A program made the position numbers and the translations under genes. The notes beneath the pieces were generated by a model that saw only the letters and a list, made by a program, of their open reading frames with translations, was not told where the DNA came from and did not search any database. This document shows, in pieces, positions 13,771 through 15,104 of a stretch of DNA of 15,104 bases. The DNA lies in NCBI GenBank assembly GCA_019425105.1, contig JAHYYD010000029.1, positions 1-15,104 on the forward strand, written 5' to 3'. The stretch is from Actinomycetota bacterium. Lineage in GTDB: Bacteria > Actinomycetota > Actinomycetes > Actinomycetales > Actinomycetaceae. How positions within the stretch are numbered: the first letter of the stretch is position 1; each line of letters starts with the position of its first letter.

Positions 13771-14565
13771 ATGTTCGACTTTCACGGCTTCGAAATGACG
13801 GTCTTTAAGCTCCTGATCGGTGTCATCCTGATCGTCCTCCACCTGCGCCTCACGGGCAAGCAGCAGACGGTCCAGATGACACCGATCGACTTTATCGGGA
13901 ACTTCATTCTCGGCGGCATTATCGGCGGCGTCATCTACAACCACGCCATCTCATTCGCCGAGTACGTGAGCTTTCTGCTTGTGACCTTCGCTATCATCTC
14001 GGGTCTGAATTTCCTCACCTCTCAGTTCATGCCAACACGTTCCCTCGTGATGGGACGTGCATACACGATCATCGAGGGGGGACGCTTCACTCAGGACGCG
14101 CTCGACAGCCCGGATCACAAGCTCGACCCGGTCGAATTTCTCGCGGAGCTACGCGGCATGGGTTTCTTCTCGCTGAGCGACATCAGCCTCGTGCAGCGCG
14201 AAGCCAACGGCTCCCTGACTGTTCGCCGCAAGGGTGAGGGCGGTGTTAACTACGTTCTGGTGTCCAATGGCCAGATCGTAGCTGACAACCTCAACCTCGC
14301 CCATCGAGACGAGGATTGGCTGCGACACGAAATTTCTCAGGCCGGTCTCGGTGAACTGGAAGACCTCTTCATCGTGGAACTGACTCCCGATAACCGATTG
14401 AACGTTGTCGACGAGTCCGGCAATACGACGGCCATGAATATTTCCGATCCCGCTGTCAACGTCGTCACGACTGTGACTGAGTTCCAGAACCCCGATTCGC
14501 AGGCGCCCACCCTCGAGGAGTTTGCAGCCGATAACACCGACACAGGCGCTGGGACTTCCGAGTGA
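13771..14565 (+). CDS. DUF421 (YetF-like) membrane protein
   Basis: A 264-residue protein. Three transmembrane helices lie near 9-26, 40-56 and 62-82, and the family signature MTPIDFIGNFILGGIIGGVIYN is at 36-57. The soluble DUF421 domain (about 83-205) contains FLAELRGMGFFSLSDISLVQREANGSLTV and a second strand-rich part. Residues 206-264 form a polar, Asp/Glu/Thr-rich tail that looks disordered. YetF-type proteins are widespread; Bacillus relatives are linked to spore and cell-envelope functions but no general activity is established. The DUF3290 partner often found beside Firmicutes homologues is not adjacent; the neighbour is the PH-domain protein. The start is ATG 13771, supported by the leaderless promoter. 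Confidence 0.87.
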   Translation: MFDFHGFEMTVFKLLIGVILIVLHLRLTGKQQTVQMTPIDFIGNFILGGIIGGVIYNHAISFAEYVSFLLVTFAIISGLNFLTSQFMPTRSLVMGRAYTIIEGGRFTQDALDSPDHKLDPVEFLAELRGMGFFSLSDISLVQREANGSLTVRRKGEGGVNYVLVSNGQIVADNLNLAHRDEDWLRHEISQAGLGELEDLFIVELTPDNRLNVVDESGNTTAMNISDPAVNVVTTVTEFQNPDSQAPTLEEFAADNTDTGAGTSE

Positions 14566-14592
14566 GCATCCTCTAGCCCCCGACGCAGCACT

Positions 14593-14627
14593 GCCCCGGC
14601 CTCGTTCCCCCGCCACGAGGCCAGGGC
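14593..14627 (+). terminator. hairpin downstream of DUF421 gene
   Basis: GGCCTCGT (14598-14605) pairs with 14615-14622, extended after one mismatch by four more pairs (14593-14596 with 14624-14627), around a 9-nt loop. It lies 28 nt after the stop codon. No U-tract follows, so it is a probable rather than a certain terminator. Confidence 0.5.
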
Positions 14628-15013
14628 TCGTCGTCCGAAGAGGAAAGATCACGCATCCGCGCAATCACAAGCGGCGGCTGACGAACAAACACAGAAGCCG
14701 CCCGCGGTCAGGTATCCGCTGCGTGCCCGGTGAAAGTAAGCAGGTCGAAATCATCCCCGTTGACGACTTCGACCTGTGAAACAGTTTACTCTAGGCATTG
14801 AAGTACTTGTGACTGCCCAAACACATGGAATGACCGTCCTCTACCTGCGGAAATCGGCCAATCTTTTCCGAAAAACTACGTTTTACCGGGCGAAATAAAA
14901 GCAGCTAAATCTGGATCACATTTCGGTTACAAATTATGGGGACGCACACCACTAAGGACAGAGGTCCCTTCCGTCAAGAACAGTGCAGGCTACACCTGTT
15001 CGGACAGACAAAA
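14628..15013. other. gene-free stretch, AT-rich in its right part
   Basis: No convincing coding region is present. A 9-bp hairpin (CAGGTCGAA at 14741-14749 with TTCGACCTG at 14768-14776, 18-nt loop) and a 6-bp one (CGGAAA at 14848-14853 with TTTCCG at 14865-14870) are visible. From about 14777 to 14940 the sequence is clearly richer in A and T than the flanking genes. TTGACG (14760-14765) and TACAAA-like runs near 14930 could be promoter parts, but no standard -35/-10 pair at 16-18 bp was found. It may hold a small RNA or be an old insertion region beside the tRNA; neither is shown by the sequence. Confidence 0.4.
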
Positions 15014-15040
15014 AACCGTGAGGGACATACCCTCACGGTT
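15014..15040 (-). terminator. rho-independent terminator of tRNA-Pro
   Basis: AACCGTGAGGG (15014-15024) pairs perfectly with 15030-15040 around the 5-nt loop ACATA. On the - strand the stem runs into a T-run (A-run at 15010-15015 on +), a classic intrinsic terminator placed just 3' of the tRNA. On the + strand the following TTCTTTCG is also U-rich, so it may work in both directions. Confidence 0.9.
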
Positions 15041-15046
15041 CTTTCG

Positions 15047-15104
<58 letters not shown>

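Noticed and set aside
14522..14779. An 85-codon + strand open frame after the DUF421 gene
   Set aside because: It starts inside the DUF421 gene, crosses the downstream hairpin, has no start signals and looks like random Arg/Pro-rich sequence.

Overview
The window is GC-rich with strong actinobacterial signatures: GTG/TTG start codons, a GarA-type FHA protein next to an FtsR-like MerR regulator, paired DUF881 proteins flanking the small basic protein Sbp, and a PepN of mycobacterial length. Gene content and order fit Actinomycetaceae (Actinomyces/Schaalia-like). That placement is inference from family recognition; no marker gene was compared. It looks like a core-genome segment: no insertion sequence, CRISPR array, prophage gene or toxin-antitoxin module was seen.

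Layout. (1) 1-2428, + strand: a PAP2-family membrane phosphatase and a short Hsp70-family ATPase, each with its own promoter. (2) 2462-2500: a strong hairpin terminator between converging units. (3) 2519-9049, - strand, read right to left: pepN, DUF881, sbp, DUF881, garA, ftsR-like merR, then a second merR with its own promoter. The second to sixth genes correspond to the mycobacterial Rv1823-Rv1824-Rv1825-Rv1827-Rv1828 group and the last to Rv1830. No gcvH (Rv1826) or Rv1829-type nuclease lies between them, and pepN takes the upstream position. Genes overlap or abut (GTGA, ATGA, TGA-G-ATG, TGA-C-GTG), so most are probably translationally coupled. (4) 9122-14565, + strand: a stand-alone murE, der (engA), a divergent tag (3-methyladenine glycosylase), a PH-domain membrane protein and a DUF421 membrane protein, each apparently with its own promoter. 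(5) 14566-15046: gene-free, partly AT-rich, with hairpins. (6) The 3' part of tRNA-Pro(GGG) on the - strand runs off the right edge, with its terminator.

Functionally the window mixes cell-wall and division genes (murE, ftsR, DUF881/Sbp) with central-metabolism control (garA), proteolysis (pepN), ribosome assembly (der), DNA repair (tag) and membrane proteins of unknown role.

The most striking pattern is regulatory. Eight transcription-unit heads (137, 914, 9049-, 9122, 10782, 12507, 13212, 13771) have a -10-like hexamer ending exactly 6 or 7 nt before the start codon. Transcription would begin at the start codon itself, giving leaderless mRNA. The second merR (3070-) is the exception: it has a full -35/-10 promoter, a leader and a good Shine-Dalgarno sequence. 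Other points of interest are a Tag enzyme that appears to have lost its zinc-binding residues, a GarA lacking one of the two classical phospho-threonines, a MurE with an ENPR rather than DNPR motif, paired DnaA-box-like sites, and several palindromes near promoters.
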